Source: Paracentrotus lividus (Eukaryota > Echinodermata > Echinoidea > Camarodonta > Echinidae). Taken from it: a stretch of 64,000 bases of DNA. Of this stretch, positions 1 to 12,071 are shown one piece after another (position 1 is the first letter of the stretch; each line of letters begins with the position of its first letter). The stretch is from NCBI GenBank assembly GCA_940671915.1, contig CALNVZ010002433.1, forward strand, positions 522,289 to 586,288. The letters run 5' to 3'. The position numbers and the translations under genes are program-made. Below the pieces are notes generated by a model. That model had not been told where the DNA came from. It searched no databases and was given only the letters and a program-made list of their open reading frames with translations.

Positions 1-2242
1 CATAGCATCAATGTATAATGACATCAATTAACATCAGCATGAAGTGATATATAATGATTACATCTTGCAATAATAGTATCTGATCAGAGTTCTGTTATCT
101 TTTTGTTTATTAAAGGCCTAATAATTTGGTATCCAAAATTTAACAATATTTTGGTTATAAATTCTAACAATTATGTTTCTCCAAAAGAGGGTTTATAAAC
201 TGGACCGTTACCGACGTCGAAAATGACTATCGTTGATCCGATGAATACACTCGTCTACGAGCAAGCTGAGGTGGCTTCGACGACGCGAAGTAAGCGAGCG
301 AACTCTTGACGAAAAACCAGTCCGGATTCGTGGACGAAATGATGAGGGTTGAGAGCACACAGTACGAAGACTGCTACGTTGAATCACAAGCTAATGTATG
401 TAGTACGAGCTTCTACGATGAATTACGAGCTTCCAAGACGAAGTCACGAGCCTTGGCGTTGAAGTATGAGCTTCCTAGCCCAGTCAATGAAGTACAAGCT
501 TCTATGTTGAAGTACGAGCTTCCTAGACGAAGCACGAGCCCAGCTCGTCCCTAAGAGAGATTAAATAAAAACAACCATCTCCTAATAGACAAGGTCCAGT
601 AATACTAATTAAAGCATTCATTACAATCCCTCATAATTTTCTTGTAGAAATACCATACAGTAAATGCCATAAACAATACGGTATCTTATATCCGTAAATA
701 GCAAAAGAAAATATGTTATCTTTACTGTAAATAGCAAAGGAAAGCCTCTCTTCCAAAAGAAGTATCATTTCTCAGTTCAATGAATATTTACAGCAGTTAT
801 ATCTAGACTGATCATAGCTATTAATCTTTTCCCTTCAATATATCACATATTTATCAGTCATCTCATAATATTGAAGTGAGCATAATGCAAAGTATGAACT
901 GATAATCCTTTCACATTATAAATACAACTCATTAAGCAACATTTCATTACTTCATCTTTTATAGTAATATTTCATGTTCAGTCTGTTTCTCCTGTGTTTA
1001 ATTTCACAAAGTTTGCATTTATGAAATATTCCTTCTATAAAATACAGCAAAGCATTTAATATCTTTTCAAATTTAGTCCAATATCAATTCAATCAACAAG
1101 CAAAATTAATTTTGTATTCCTTAACAATCCTATGTTTGCTTCAAATTACAATAATTAATTATACCAATAAAATAGTACGAATTCAACTTAGAGTTCTTTA
1201 ATACAATCGTGCCTGATGAGGTGAGGGCAGTGGTGGCTTTACCTGGCCTGTGCTGCCTGGAACCAGCCTGCCGACGATGAGGAAAAAGACTAGGTTGTGC
1301 CTGCACTACACAGCCTCCAACATTCACCCAAAGTAGTGGCCTAAGAACCGCACCCTCACACTCGAACTAAGACCAAGTAAGGAAGGGTCTTCCTCTCCCG
1401 AGAGTCAAACGATATCTGATTTGATTTCACTCAAACTCCTATCCACCCTGACTCTCACAAAAGCAAACTCGTTATCATTCTCAATATTCCTCTGCTTACC
1501 ATTCCATGCAAAAAATATGCAATTAAAATAACTTATCCATCCAAGCTTTAATTCCACTATTCAAAACTCCCAACTTCAACATTCTCACCAATCTTTTCCT
1601 CTTATACGCAAAAACAAACACCTGTAGAATTTTAGAGCCCCACCTAACTAAATTAAAGATATAAAGTTAAATGACCTAATGCTCATGACCTAAGATAGCA
1701 GTCAAAGTCAAAGTCAAATTCTATACATTACACCTCAGCGGGTTTGATTGATTGATTAAAGACAAAAGTTGATTGACTCTGGTTCTGGAGCTAAACTTGG
1801 AGTCAGCGACCCAAATTCCTTTTATTATTTAACACCTGGATTGATTACTAGGATTGGAATTAAAAAAAGTTCATGTCACATCGTGACAATCACTTGTCAT
1901 AACGTTGTTTCATTTTTGGTTTATACTCAATATTTGATAAAGTACTTCTTGGTACATTTTTAAAGACGAGCACATGTACATGTACCTCTTCAATTAAACT
2001 AATATCATCCTTAGAGAAAAATGAAATGGCACCACTTTTGTTCAGTTCACTTTTGCCACAGGTTTTTCCTTGTCAGTCACGCAATACATATCGCTCTCGA
2101 TCTGACGACAAGATAGCTTCATCTGTATGTCAATTTTTTTAATACACCAAGTGTAAATATTATAGGGTCCCATAATATTTAACTATTCAGCAGAGGAGGT
2201 ACATGTATCTGTTTCGCTTTCCATCTTGTTCGACTTTTCACC
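1..2242. other. Left flank without a recognised gene
   Basis: No convincing gene is visible. Positions 240-552 hold a degenerate short tandem repeat built on a gaagtacgagcttc-like word; the 82-codon open frame there is a by-product of the repeat. Positions about 2015-2242 match, in inverted orientation, the sequence upstream of R2 (11661-11890), so they are the 5' flank of R1 and probably hold its promoter. The rest is AT-rich and unassigned. Confidence 0.5.
240..552. repeat. Degenerate short tandem repeat
   Basis: Words such as tacgagcttc, aagtatgagcttc and aagtacaagcttc recur every 20-40 bp. It is more CpG-rich than its surroundings. No coding function is proposed. Confidence 0.55.
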
Positions 2243-3573
2243 ATGTTAGGAAGGAACCTATGTTGGGATGCATTTGCATGTTTTTTATTCCTGCAAGCTT
2301 TTCTTAACAAGTCATATGCCAAAGATGATGTGTGCAATTACAAGTGGAAATCAGTTCATGCGATTAAAAATCAAACTATTTCTGTTCGATTTAATCTCAC
2401 AGAACCATTATCAGTAAACCAGACCTTAGGTTGGATAAAGCTGACATCAAACTTGAGAAAAAAAAGGTTTGAAATAAAGCAATGTTCAAATAACAAGAAT
2501 TGCAGCTCGCGATATATGAGTTGACTAAAAAATCCAACCAGCGAGAATTTCAAGTAATAATTGACTGTGCAGAAGAGGTGGATTCAGGAACCCATATCAT
2601 TGCAGTTTATGAGGAAAAGAATGTTCTCTGTACAGCTTTGATGCTGCAATTGACCATCGTTAGTGAGGGGCCAAAATGTACGGTAACCACAATTTTCCTG
2701 AAAGAGAGACAGACTTTACAGATGACTTGTGAATTGTTCCAAGGAAACGATGGAGGTTTGGTTCAATTTCTAGCAGGAGATCGGCTTTTGTACGAACATC
2801 GTACCGCTCAGGTGGCTGCGGAAAGCCCGTATTTGAAAAATAATAATTCATACACTGTGTACGCGGATTTTGACGACGTGATAGGACGTAAGGCACCAGT
2901 TAAGTGTGCCATTGTAGACAAGAGCATGAATGAGCAAAGTTCATGCACTTTCTCTCCAAATGAACATCACTTCTTGACAAAGGATGTAGAAAATAATGCA
3001 GTGTATAACTGTTGCGTTAACAGCAATGACACATTTTTCACATGGTGGTACAAGGATAATAACGGTCTGCGGAACATTACTACCAAAAAATCTTATTACA
3101 TAACTGATGCCGATTACATAGTGTTACTTTGCAAGGAAGAACTGACAAATAGGGTGGTGAATGCCCATGCCTGGTCTACTTTACCTTTGAAGGTTAAAGG
3201 ATATTCAACCTTTTCAATTTCAGCTAAAATCCATGAGGTTAAAACAAGATCTGATAATTCAACAGACAATGTTCTATGTAAAACAATCACCATCAATGTT
3301 TCAGTTGTTGCCCCTGTATCCACAACATCAATCATGCCATCTACCAGAGATAAAGATAATGATTCCTCATCAGATTTTAATATGAGTGAATTGATGAGTG
3401 CGACTGATCCAAATGAAGTGGAAATAGGGGGACTGTCAGCAAGAGGGCCATTCCACGTTACGAAAGCAATGGAATCGTGGCTCACACCTGTGCTGGTTTT
3501 GTCAACCATAGCCCACTGTATTAGCATCATAGCATTCGTGTTTTCTTACATAAATGCAGCAATGACACGGTAG
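2243..3573 (+). pseudogene. R1: type-A Ig-like receptor, short C-terminus, one frameshift
   Basis: Single-exon gene of the local receptor family, the only one on the + strand. It encodes a signal peptide (residues 1-26, core FACFLFLQAFLNKSYA), three Ig-like regions with the family cysteines and WW motif (FFTWWY), a Ser/Thr stalk, and a C-terminal hydrophobic segment starting at WLTPVLVLST with only six residues after it. Compared with R2 and R8 the copy has two extra bases at 2511-2516 (cgcgatatatgag against cgcggtatgag), which shifts the frame after about residue 91; everything downstream is open to the stop at 3571-3573. An AATAAA at 3714-3719 follows. It is nearly a mirror image of R2. It may be a recent pseudogene, an allele, or an assembly error. 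Ligand and function are unknown. Confidence 0.8.
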
Positions 3574-3713
3574 ACACCAAACTGTAAAGGACAAAAGCTT
3601 GTGACCATCCCAGGATCTGGCCATGGGTGGGTTTGGACATGGTCCCTGGGTCCTGGGAATTTACATAGGATTCTCTGCCGAGTTGGAGACTTGAAAGTTT
3701 GATGGGAGCGGTC

Positions 3714-3719
3714 AATAAA
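3714..3719 (+). terminator. Polyadenylation signal of R1
   Basis: AATAAA lies about 140 bases after the stop codon. It is conserved at the same place behind R2 (10195-10200, minus strand) and R7 (27943-27948, minus strand). The equivalent in R6 has decayed (tttatg on the + strand near 23758). Confidence 0.6.
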
Positions 3720-4196
3720 AAAATCCTATTATATCATGTAAAGGATATCAAACCATACCATCTTTACATTGGGGAGGGGGAAAGCCTAAAGGAACAGAGA
3801 TATATACATGTACATGTGTTAAGTCACTTGCCCGATTCTTATAGTGCAGTCATGTATTTAATAATTTCAGCTTTTAGTAAATAAAAGTCCTTTCATCCCC
3901 TTAATTTTAAGGAACAGAAATAAGTCACTTGCCCAAGTCTTATAGTACACATATATGTATTTAAGAACTTCAGCTTTTACGGAAAAAAAAGTCCTTTCAT
4001 TCCCCCCCCCCCCCTTTCATTTTAAGGAACAGAGATAAGCCACTTGCCTGAATCTTTAGTATTGAAGAAATTCAGCTTTTAGCGAATTAAAGTCCTTTCA
4101 TCCTCCCCTTAATTTTAAGAATTTTAAGGAAAAAACAGCTTAAAGAAAAAAAATGGGTAATTGATATTTTATTTACATGTATTTACTTTTTATTTA

Positions 4197-4353
4197 AGTC
4201 AAAAGGAGCCTGAGCTTTCGATCCCAGCAGAGTCTTCGTTTGAGACATCACCCCTTTTTTTTCTCTTTTTGCTCTTTCCCAGGCATCCCCATATGTTTCA
4301 TTTGTCTCTGATGAAGATTCTGCTAAATTCAAAAGCCCAGGCTCCTTTTGACT
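4197..4353. mobile_element. 157-bp inverted-repeat element (MITE-like), copy 1
   Basis: Ends are agtcaaaaggagcctgagct and, inverted, the same motif with one or two changes (gcccaggctccttttgact). There is no coding capacity. Related copies lie behind R2 (9751-9925), R6 (23306-23487) and R7 (27486-27668), always in the 3' flank of a short-module receptor, so it was probably present before the module was duplicated. Confidence 0.7.
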
Positions 4354-4597
4354 AAATTTTACTCCACAAGCTCTCCTTTATTGGATAAGCAGTTTCAGCA
4401 GTTATTTTTTTTCTTTTGCATTTTACTTTTTATTTATCCATTTTTTATTTCTATTCTTTTAATTTTTTTTTTTTTTCAGAATAATAAGTTTTGTATTTTG
4501 GGGGATGCCAAAAGTGCCTTAAGTAAATAATCATAGCAAACATGACCTGGGCCTGTAACAAAAAGGCTTGAAATCAATTACAAAATCTTCCCCCTCT

Positions 4598-4697
4598 NNN
4601 NNNNNNNNNNNNNNNNNNNNNNNNNNNNNNNNNNNNNNNNNNNNNNNNNNNNNNNNNNNNNNNNNNNNNNNNNNNNNNNNNNNNNNNNNNNNNNNNN
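4598..4697. other. Assembly gap (100 N)
   Basis: Exactly 100 N, probably a default size. It interrupts the cytoplasmic-tail coding part of R3. The sequence left of it is R1-type 3' flank, so the true amount of missing DNA is unknown and may include the rest of the R3 tail. Confidence 0.95.
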
Positions 4698-5961
4698 TTT
4701 TGTGTTTAATTGCCCCTCTTTTTCGAATGGTGCGATAAATCTTAGTGAAACAAATGCCGATGACGATTCCGAATGCTAATGATATTATTGTCGTCAGAGA
4801 GACTGGTATTGCTGTTTTGTCGCAAGCGATACATTTAGTAGAACTGGTGTCAGTAGTTGGTGCGTAATCAGCAGAATTATTGAAAGGTGTGGTGGAAGGA
4901 GAGTGAACAGATTCAGAAGAAGTAGGCCTACTAGTGGTGACCATGTTAACAGTAATATAAAGTTTTGTGCAGACCACACTCTCAGTAGAATTGGCTTTTC
5001 CTTGTTTGACATGTTCTGCATGAAATGATATGTTGTTACTTTGAGAGTCTTGTAAATCAATGTATTTCATGCTTTGCAATATTACATCTGACTGAAAAGT
5101 CTCTTGACCAAATAACAAAATTATGTTCTGGACATTACGAAGAGTATATGCTCCTTACAATTCAACAGGCAACAGTTGTCCATTGACGTAATACCACCAT
5201 GTAAAGTTACTGCTACTGCAACACTCAAATTCAAGCTCTTCTTTTGGTCTGTCCCATTTCTCATGACGTTCAATTGGAGGAAAAACACATGTCTTATTGA
5301 TATTCATCTGTCGATGATATGCAATACATTTGAAAGAAAAGACTGTTTCGGACAGTATATTTTCAATTGTCATATAAATGCTGGACTTATCCCTTCTTCC
5401 AAGTTCCCAACGCCTTATTCCAGTCTCGTCCTGTAATAGTATACGATTCCCTGCTAAAATCTGTGCAAAATCTTCTTCATCAAACTGCACCCATTTACAA
5501 GACATTTTCACATTGCCCTTTGTTCCTGAAAAAAGGGAGGTGCAAGTAGGATCTGTATTGCTAATGTGTAAAAGAAATCTGAAGGCCTGACAAACTCTCT
5601 GATTTCCTTCATAAACATATATGATATGCAGTTGTGTCCCCGATTCACTTTCTTGAGTGACTTCAGTTGATAATTCAAACTTTCTTTTCTTGATATTTCT
5701 GACTAAATTCAAACGAGTGTCATTAATATGTCCATTGAAATGCTGAGTGGAGGTATTGTATATTCCAACTAAAGTTCTTGAATCCTGTGTCCACATGAGG
5801 TATTCAGTGTGTCGCAGTGGCCTTTGCACACGAAATACAGCAGAAATATATTGACCGTTGACTCCGTAACTGCTTTTATATTGGGACAGACAAGGACTTC
5901 CTACACAATATGACAACTGCCAACACGCTTGCAGGATGAAGAGAAGTAAAAAAGATTTCAT
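4698..5961 (-). pseudogene. R3: type-B Ig-like receptor, long-module type, one nonsense codon, tail lost in gap
   Basis: Type-B family member read on the minus strand from 5961. It has a signal peptide (MKSFLLLFILQACWQ...), Ig-like regions with the canonical VKMSCKWV cysteine in region 2, and NFTWWYY in region 3. An in-frame TAA at 5155-5157 replaces the CAA (Gln) found in R4 and R7, after residue 268. The same frame then continues open through the rest of region 3, the stalk, a membrane segment (AIPVSLTTIISLAFGIVIGI) and basic stop-transfer residues (RTIRKRG) into the gap at 4697. The membrane segment is the long-module type of R4 and R5, so a signalling tail is expected in the gap. One base change separates it from an open gene, so it could be a recent null allele. 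Confidence 0.8.
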
Positions 5962-6899
5962 CTTGAATGTGAAATCTCTTGCATATCTCAGTTAAAGTTG
6001 GAATAAATTTTTTGAGACTACATGTACCAGTCTCTAAATAAGTAACTTGGTATGGGTTTATCAAACAGTAAACATGTTTGGATGTACGCTCCAGAAGTAT
6101 CAGACTATTAATTTTGATAACTCATCTGACAGGCATATTAGTAACTACATTTGAGATGTTAGTGGATTTGTAACAATATCATAACTGCTTTGATACAAAT
6201 ATGGTCAATTCATCCAACCCCACTTGAAAGACAATTGTCATAATGCTGATTGACGACCTTAAGTATATGAAAGTGGAACAAGATCCCAAAAGACCATGAA
6301 GAAAAACAGCTTAGTTTTGATGAATAATGATGCTTATTCTGGTTGTTGCATAATGTCAATCTGAATTTGTACAGACCCCATCTGACGGGCATATTAGTAA
6401 CTTTATTTTGATATTTGTGTATTTGTAACAATAGCATAACTGCTTTGATACAAATATGGTCAATTCATCCAATCCTACTTGAAAGACAATTGTCATAATG
6501 CTGATTGACAACCTTAAGTATATGAAAGTGAAACAAGATCCCCAAAGACCATGAAGAAAAACAACTGACACAGTTTTGATGATAAATGAAAGTGACGGTA
6601 TTTAAAACTGCCCCCTTGTAATAAGAACATAAAGATAATGGGGAACCTTGTGATGAAAGAGTGATCATTAAAGCTGAAACACAAGTTCAAACAGGATTGG
6701 ATATACAATTTCTTTTTTAATAAGAGTACCTTTCCTTTACAAGTGACAAATTAATTAGATAGGGCAATTGCATAACCTTTTCTCTTTTTTGTTGTTGAAT
6801 AAATATTGAATATATTGAATTTAGGCCCCCCCAAAAAAAAAAAAAAAACCGCACAAAAAACACAAGTGAAATACATAATGATGTATAATGTATAAATAA
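5962..6899. other. 5' flank of R3 with two copies of an upstream repeat block
   Basis: No gene. Two copies (about 6125-6350 and 6375-6570) of a block found upstream of every type-B receptor, with shared words such as tttgatacaaatatggtcaa and gattgaca(a/c)cctt. Positions 6597-6715 match part of the large inverted repeat at 33.1-33.5 kb. A C7A16-type homopolymer run lies near 6825-6847. Confidence 0.6.
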
Positions 6900-7290
6900 A
6901 ATCTGACGGCGTGGCAACTCTCTGATTTCCGATTGATAACATCTATGATATGCAGGTCCCTGATTCACTTTCTTGAAGCAACTTTATAGTTGATATCAAA
7001 CGTTCTTTGCTGGAGATTTCTTGCTGACTAAATTCAAAGCAGTGCCGTTAATAAGGGCCATTGAAATGCTGAGTGGAGGTATTGTATATTCCTATTAAAG
7101 TTATTGTATTCTGTGTCACTTGAAGGTATTCAGTGTCTCGCAGTGTGCCTTGTAAATGGAATACAGCAGAATATAATTGACCATTGACTGCCGGAAAGTC
7201 TTGTAAATTTTGGAACAGACAAGAACTTCCTGCCAATATGACAACTGCCGAACATGCTTGCAGGATGAAGAGAAGTAAAAATGATTTCAT
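6900..7290 (-). pseudogene. Type-B receptor N-terminal fragment
   Basis: Starting at 7290 on the minus strand, the signal peptide (MKSFLLLFILQACS) and the first 80 residues of Ig region 1 can be read (motifs LRDTEYLQVTQ and NTSTQHFNG). The frame then breaks. Similarity to Ig region 1 of R4 continues, frame-disrupted, to about 6900 and stops beside an A-rich run. Regions 2 and 3, stalk and membrane segment are absent, so this is a truncated relic. Its own 5' flank (7291-7710) is retained and contains the usual upstream block. Confidence 0.8.
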
Positions 7291-8400
7291 CCTTGAATGT
7301 GAAATCTCTTACATATCTCAGTTCAAGTTAGAATAATTTTTTGAGACTACCAGTTCTAAATACAGTAAGTAATTCCGGTATGAGTTTATCAAACAGTAAA
7401 CGTGTTTGTGGATCTAATGCTCCAGAACCTTTTTAAGTATCACACTGTCTATTTATTCGAATACACCTATGTGGAGAAAAATCAGAAATCCATCTGACGA
7501 GCATTCCACAGTTCGAGATAATAGCATCCACTACTTTGATACAAATATTGAAGCAATTCATCCAACCCTACTTGAAAGATAATTTTCATTAAATGTTGCT
7601 TGACAACCTTAAGTAAGTGAAAGTGACACAAGATCCCAATATGGCATGAAGAAAAAACAGCTTACCCAGTTTTGATGATAAATGATGCATATTTTGGTTT
7701 GTTTCGTGGCATCAGTATCAAGACAAATATTGTTTATGCCTTTGTCTTGTTAGCCTACCCTTCTGGGGCCTGGCGGCCTCAAATGCTATACTAGAGCTCC
7801 TGTGAATGGTGTGCTGACTGGGCTTGCCCCTTAAACTGTCGGTGAACGGAGCAGCAAGCATTGAAGGCGGCCAGGCCTCATCCGGTGGGCTGAGATGCTG
7901 ATCAGCATTTCAAATATGGAATTTGATTTCGGTTGTTATTAAGTATAATATACATGTAGTATGTCATATCAATTATTTAGCATATGTTCCAGAGAACTGT
8001 GCTTGAGCTAGCGCCATGAGCGTCCTTGGACGGTGTGTGCGCTCTAGAAGTTTACAACTTTTATTATTATCAGTCTGTACTTGTACTTTTATGCAGGACA
8101 TAAAAACTCATAAAAGATGACAAGACAATGCTCTTACAGTGAAGAAAATAAAGTACTTGTACTTTGTGGTTTTATGAGCATTAATTTACCAGCAATTAAA
8201 CAACTTAAAAATAAAAGCAGATGATTGAAATTAAATAAAAAAATTTGATAAATATTTGTTTGAGATGCTGTAATAAAGACCTGAATGTTATTATGTTTCG
8301 GTTGGATATGGTTACAGGTAGGGAGCAATACATTTTCCATTAATATGACAAATGGGCAATTATGCAAACATCTTTCAATGAAACCAAGATCTCTTGAAAT
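7291..8400. promoter_or_regulatory. Type-B 5' flank with a retroposon-like insert
   Basis: This is the conserved region upstream of type-B start codons, also seen at 16066-16790, 20772-21500, 25190-25940 and 29373-30000. Conserved words include tgaaatctctt near the start codon and ctgtacttgtactt farther up. It is interrupted by the insert at 7717-8068. A promoter role is inferred from position and conservation only. Confidence 0.4.
7717..8068 (+). mobile_element. Retroposon-like insertion with (TTA)n tail
   Basis: Sister 5' flanks read straight through ggcatcaatctgtacttg, whereas here about 352 bp are inserted between two copies of atcagt (7711-7716 and 8069-8074). The insert ends in ttattattat, preceded by a segment reading gcgccatgagcgtcc, like the 3' ends of short retroposons. 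No clear pol III A or B box was found, so the family is not assigned. Confidence 0.6.
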
Positions 8401-10339
8401 ATTGTATTTTTATGTTAAAGTGTGATCAAATTTCCTTTTTATGACATGTTCATTACATAGTAGAATCAAAATGAATCCTGACATTTCTACCTATATATGA
8501 AGAAAGAACTCACTTCATTCATAACATAGTTTACTACATGAATGGTTAATTGCCTGTTGTTTTTTCTTTTCATTATTGTGTATTTTATATTGTGAAATTT
8601 TATTGAAGAATATTCACTTTGCATCTAAAATCTGATGCATACTGAATTTACAAATTAATGTACATCTACATAAAAGAACACAATTAAAAAATTGAAAATT
8701 CATATAAAGAGGCTTAATCCAACAATACATTCAAAAGTCACAAACTAAAAGATACAAGTATACATTTTGAGCAAAATGTAGATAAAATAAAGAATGTAAA
8801 CAAGAATTGCAAATGAACTACATTTACTCTGTATAAAAGATAGAAGGTACATGTACATGTATGGGATTAGCGCATTTTGTACTGTATATTCATATAGCCT
8901 TTAGATAAACAATAAATCAGTTAAACAATGTGCATAATTACAAGAACTCCTTTTAATTGCAATTTATAATGAAATAGTGGGTAATCAAATATCAATCAGA
9001 AAATTGTTGCTCTCATTTCTGTGTACATTGAAGTTACATTTTTCTTCTCAAAGGGATTATTCTTATGGGCATGAATAACAGTTATGAATGGATATAAGGT
9101 AAAATATGTAGGAGGTGCTAAATTTTGAGAAGTAATGAGAGATTAAATAATTTATTCAGTTCCCGCAGATGGTAATAGAACAATACAAGCATTTTATATA
9201 GCAATTTAACAGGATTCAATTGTTTATTCTGTTGGCTATAAAGACAGAAACAGTGGATGATCTACAGCCTGTATTAATAAAAATGTACTTTTGCAAGAGG
9301 GAAACATTCTTTTATATAGTAAAACGATTAAACACACACAAAGTTTTGGGAGCAATTGCAAATTTAAAAGAATTACATGTACATTGTACTTTTAATTGGT
9401 TGCTGGTCAGTCTTTTGAACAAAAATCATATGCAACAATGATCTTGATTGGCTAATATTGCTATTGCTATTGGCTATTTTATGATTGATTGCAAGCCTTT
9501 TTGTTAGAGCCCAGGTCATGTTTGGTACGATGTATTTACTTAAGGCACTTTTGGCATCCCCCCCCCCCAAAAAAAAAAAAAAAAATTAGCATTTTTATTC
9601 AAGATTATTTTCTGGAGAAAAAAAATTAATTAATAAAATAAAAATAAAAATAAAAATGGATAAATAAAAAGTAAAATGCAAAAGAAAAAAGAAAGAAAAA
9701 AACTGCTGAAACTGCTTATCCAATAAAGGAGAGCTAGTGGAGTAAAATTAAGTCAAAAGGAGCCTGAGCTCTCCATTTTAGCAGAATCTTCATCAGAGAC
9801 AAATGAAAACACATATATACAGAGAACTACAGGGGATGCCTGGGAAAGGGCACAAAGAGAAAAAAAAGGGGTGATGTCTCAAACGAAGACTCTACTGGGA
9901 TCAAAAGCTCAGGCTCTTTTTGACTTCAATAAAAAGTAAATACATAGATAAAATATCCATTACCCATTTTTTCTTTAAGCTGTTTTTTCCTTAAAATTCT
10001 TAAAAATTAAGGGGTGGGGATGATAGGACTTTTATTTACTAAAAGCTGAAATTCTTAAATACATGACTGTACTATAAGAATCGGGCAAGTGACTTACATG
10101 TACATGTATATATCTCTGTTCCTTTAGGCTTTCCCCCTACCCAAAGTAAAGATTGTATGGTATAATATCCTTTATATGATATAATAGGCTTTTTTTTATT
10201 GACTGCTCCCTTCGAACTTTCAAGTCTCCAACTCGGCAGAGAATCCTATGTAATTTCCCAGGACCCAGGGACCATGCCAAACCCACCCATGGCCAGATCC
10301 TGGGATGGTCACAAGCTTTTGTCCTTTACAGTTTGGTGT
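8400..10339. other. 3' flank module of R2 (short-module type)
   Basis: No gene. It shares long stretches with 21996-23900 (behind R6), 25945-28091 (behind R7) and, more diverged, 34430-35200. It contains MITE copy 2 (9751-9925) and the R2 polyadenylation signal at 10195-10200. This shared flank shows that the short C-terminal module was copied together with about 2 kb of downstream DNA. Confidence 0.65.
9751..9925. mobile_element. Inverted-repeat element (MITE-like), copy 2
   Basis: Same element as at 4197-4353, opposite orientation. Both ends agtcaaaaggagcctgagct and aggctctttttgact are present. Confidence 0.7.
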
Positions 10340-11660
10340 CTACTGAATCCTTGCTGCATTTATGTAAGAAAACATGAATGCTATGATGCTTACACAGTGG
10401 GCTATGGTTGACAAAACCAGCACAGGTGTGAGCCACTGTTCCATTGCTTTCGTAACGTGGAATGGCCCTCTTGCTGACAGTCCCCCTTTTTCCACTTCAT
10501 TTGGATCAGTCGCACTCATCAATTCAGTCATATTAAAATCTGATGAAGAATCATTATCTTTATCTCTGGTAGATTGCATGATTGATGTTGTGGATACAGG
10601 GGCATTAACTGAAATATTGATGGCAATTGTTTTACATAGTACATGATCGTCTGTTTGATTATCAAATCTTGTTTTTACTTCATCGATATAAGCTGAAATG
10701 GTAGAGTATCCTTTAACTTTCAAAGGTAAGGTAGACCAGGCATGGGCATTCACAACCCTATTTGTCAGTTCTTCCTTGCAAAGTAACACTATGTAATCGG
10801 CATCAGTTATGAAATAAGACTTTTTGGGAGTAATGTTCTGCATATCGTTATTATCCTTGTACCACCATGTGAAAAATGTGTCATTGCTGTTAACGCAACA
10901 GTTATACACTGCATTATTTTCTACATCCTTTGTCAAGAAGTGATGTTCATTTAGAGGGAAAGTGCATGAACTTTGCTCATTCATGCTCTTGTCTAAAATG
11001 GCACACTTAACTGGTGCCTTACGTCCTATCACGTCGTCAAAATCAGCATACACAGTGTATGAATTATTAGTTTTCAAATACGGGGTTTCCGCATCCACCT
11101 TTAGCGGTACGATGTTCGTACAAAAGCCGATCTCCCGCTAGAAATTGAACCAAACCTCCATCGTTTCCTTGGAGCAATTCACATGTCATCTGTAAAGTCT
11201 GTTTCTCTTTCAGGAAAATTGTGGTACAAGTTGGCCCCTCACTAACGATGGTCAATTGCAGCATCAAAGCTGTACAGAGAAAATTCTTTTCCTCATAAAC
11301 TGCAATGATATGGGTTCCTGAATCCACTTCTTCTGTGCAGTCAATTATTACTTGATATTCTGTCTCGTTGGATATTTTAGTCAACTCATACCGCGAGCTC
11401 CAATTCTTGTTATTTGAACATTGTTTTATTTCAAACCATTTTTTCCTCAAGTTTGATGTCGGCTTTATCCAACCTAAGGTCTGATTTATGGATAATGGTT
11501 TTTTAAGATTAAATCGAACAGAAATAGTTTGATTTTTAATCGCATGAACTGATTTCCACTTGTAATAGCACACATCATCTTTGGCATATGACTTGTTAAG
11601 AAGAGCTTGCAGGAATAAAAAACATGCAAATGCATCCCAACATAGGTTCCTTCCTAACAT
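10340..11660 (-). pseudogene. R2: type-A Ig-like receptor, short C-terminus, one frameshift
   Basis: Minus-strand mirror partner of R1. A signal peptide (MLGRNLCWDAFACFLFLQAL), Ig region 1 and most of region 2 are open from 11660. One extra base near 11099-11103, in the codons following LLYEHRTA, shifts the frame relative to R1 and R8. The remainder is open from about 11098 to the stop at 10340 and includes FFTWWYKDNND, a Ser/Thr stalk and the terminal hydrophobic segment WLTPVLVLSTIAHC followed by NAARIQ. The break lies at a different place from that in R1, so the two copies decayed independently or carry independent sequence errors. It has the same AATAAA as R1 and R7. Biochemical role unknown. 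Confidence 0.8.
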
Positions 11661-12071
11661 GGTGAAAAGTCGAACAAGATGGAAAGCGAAACAGATACAT
11701 GTACCTCCTCTACTGAATATTTAAATATTATGGGACCCTATAATATTTATACTTGGTGTATTAAAAAAATTGACATTCAGATGAAGCTATTTTGTCGTCA
11801 GATCGAGAGCGATATGTATTGCGTGACTGACAAGGAAACACCTGTGGCAAAAGTGGACTGAACAAAAGTGGTGACATTTCATTTTTCTCTAAGGATGATA
11901 TTAATTTAAATGTAAGAGGTACACCAAACATGAAATGAAGGTGTGAAAAGTGATATGTATCATCATTTATTTTGATCAGGAGAAGCAAATTCATTTGTCA
12001 TATGTGGGATAATGATGACTCCTCTCAACAGGTCCTCTATTGCTCTCTTGTATCAATTCATCATTGTTATA
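11661..12071. promoter_or_regulatory. Type-A 5' flank
   Basis: Conserved in inverted orientation upstream of R1 (about 2015-2242) and, diverged, upstream of R8 (37761-38380). A conserved tattatgggaccctataata word lies about 65-95 bases upstream of the start codon. A promoter role is inferred from conservation; no transcription start can be seen. Confidence 0.4.
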
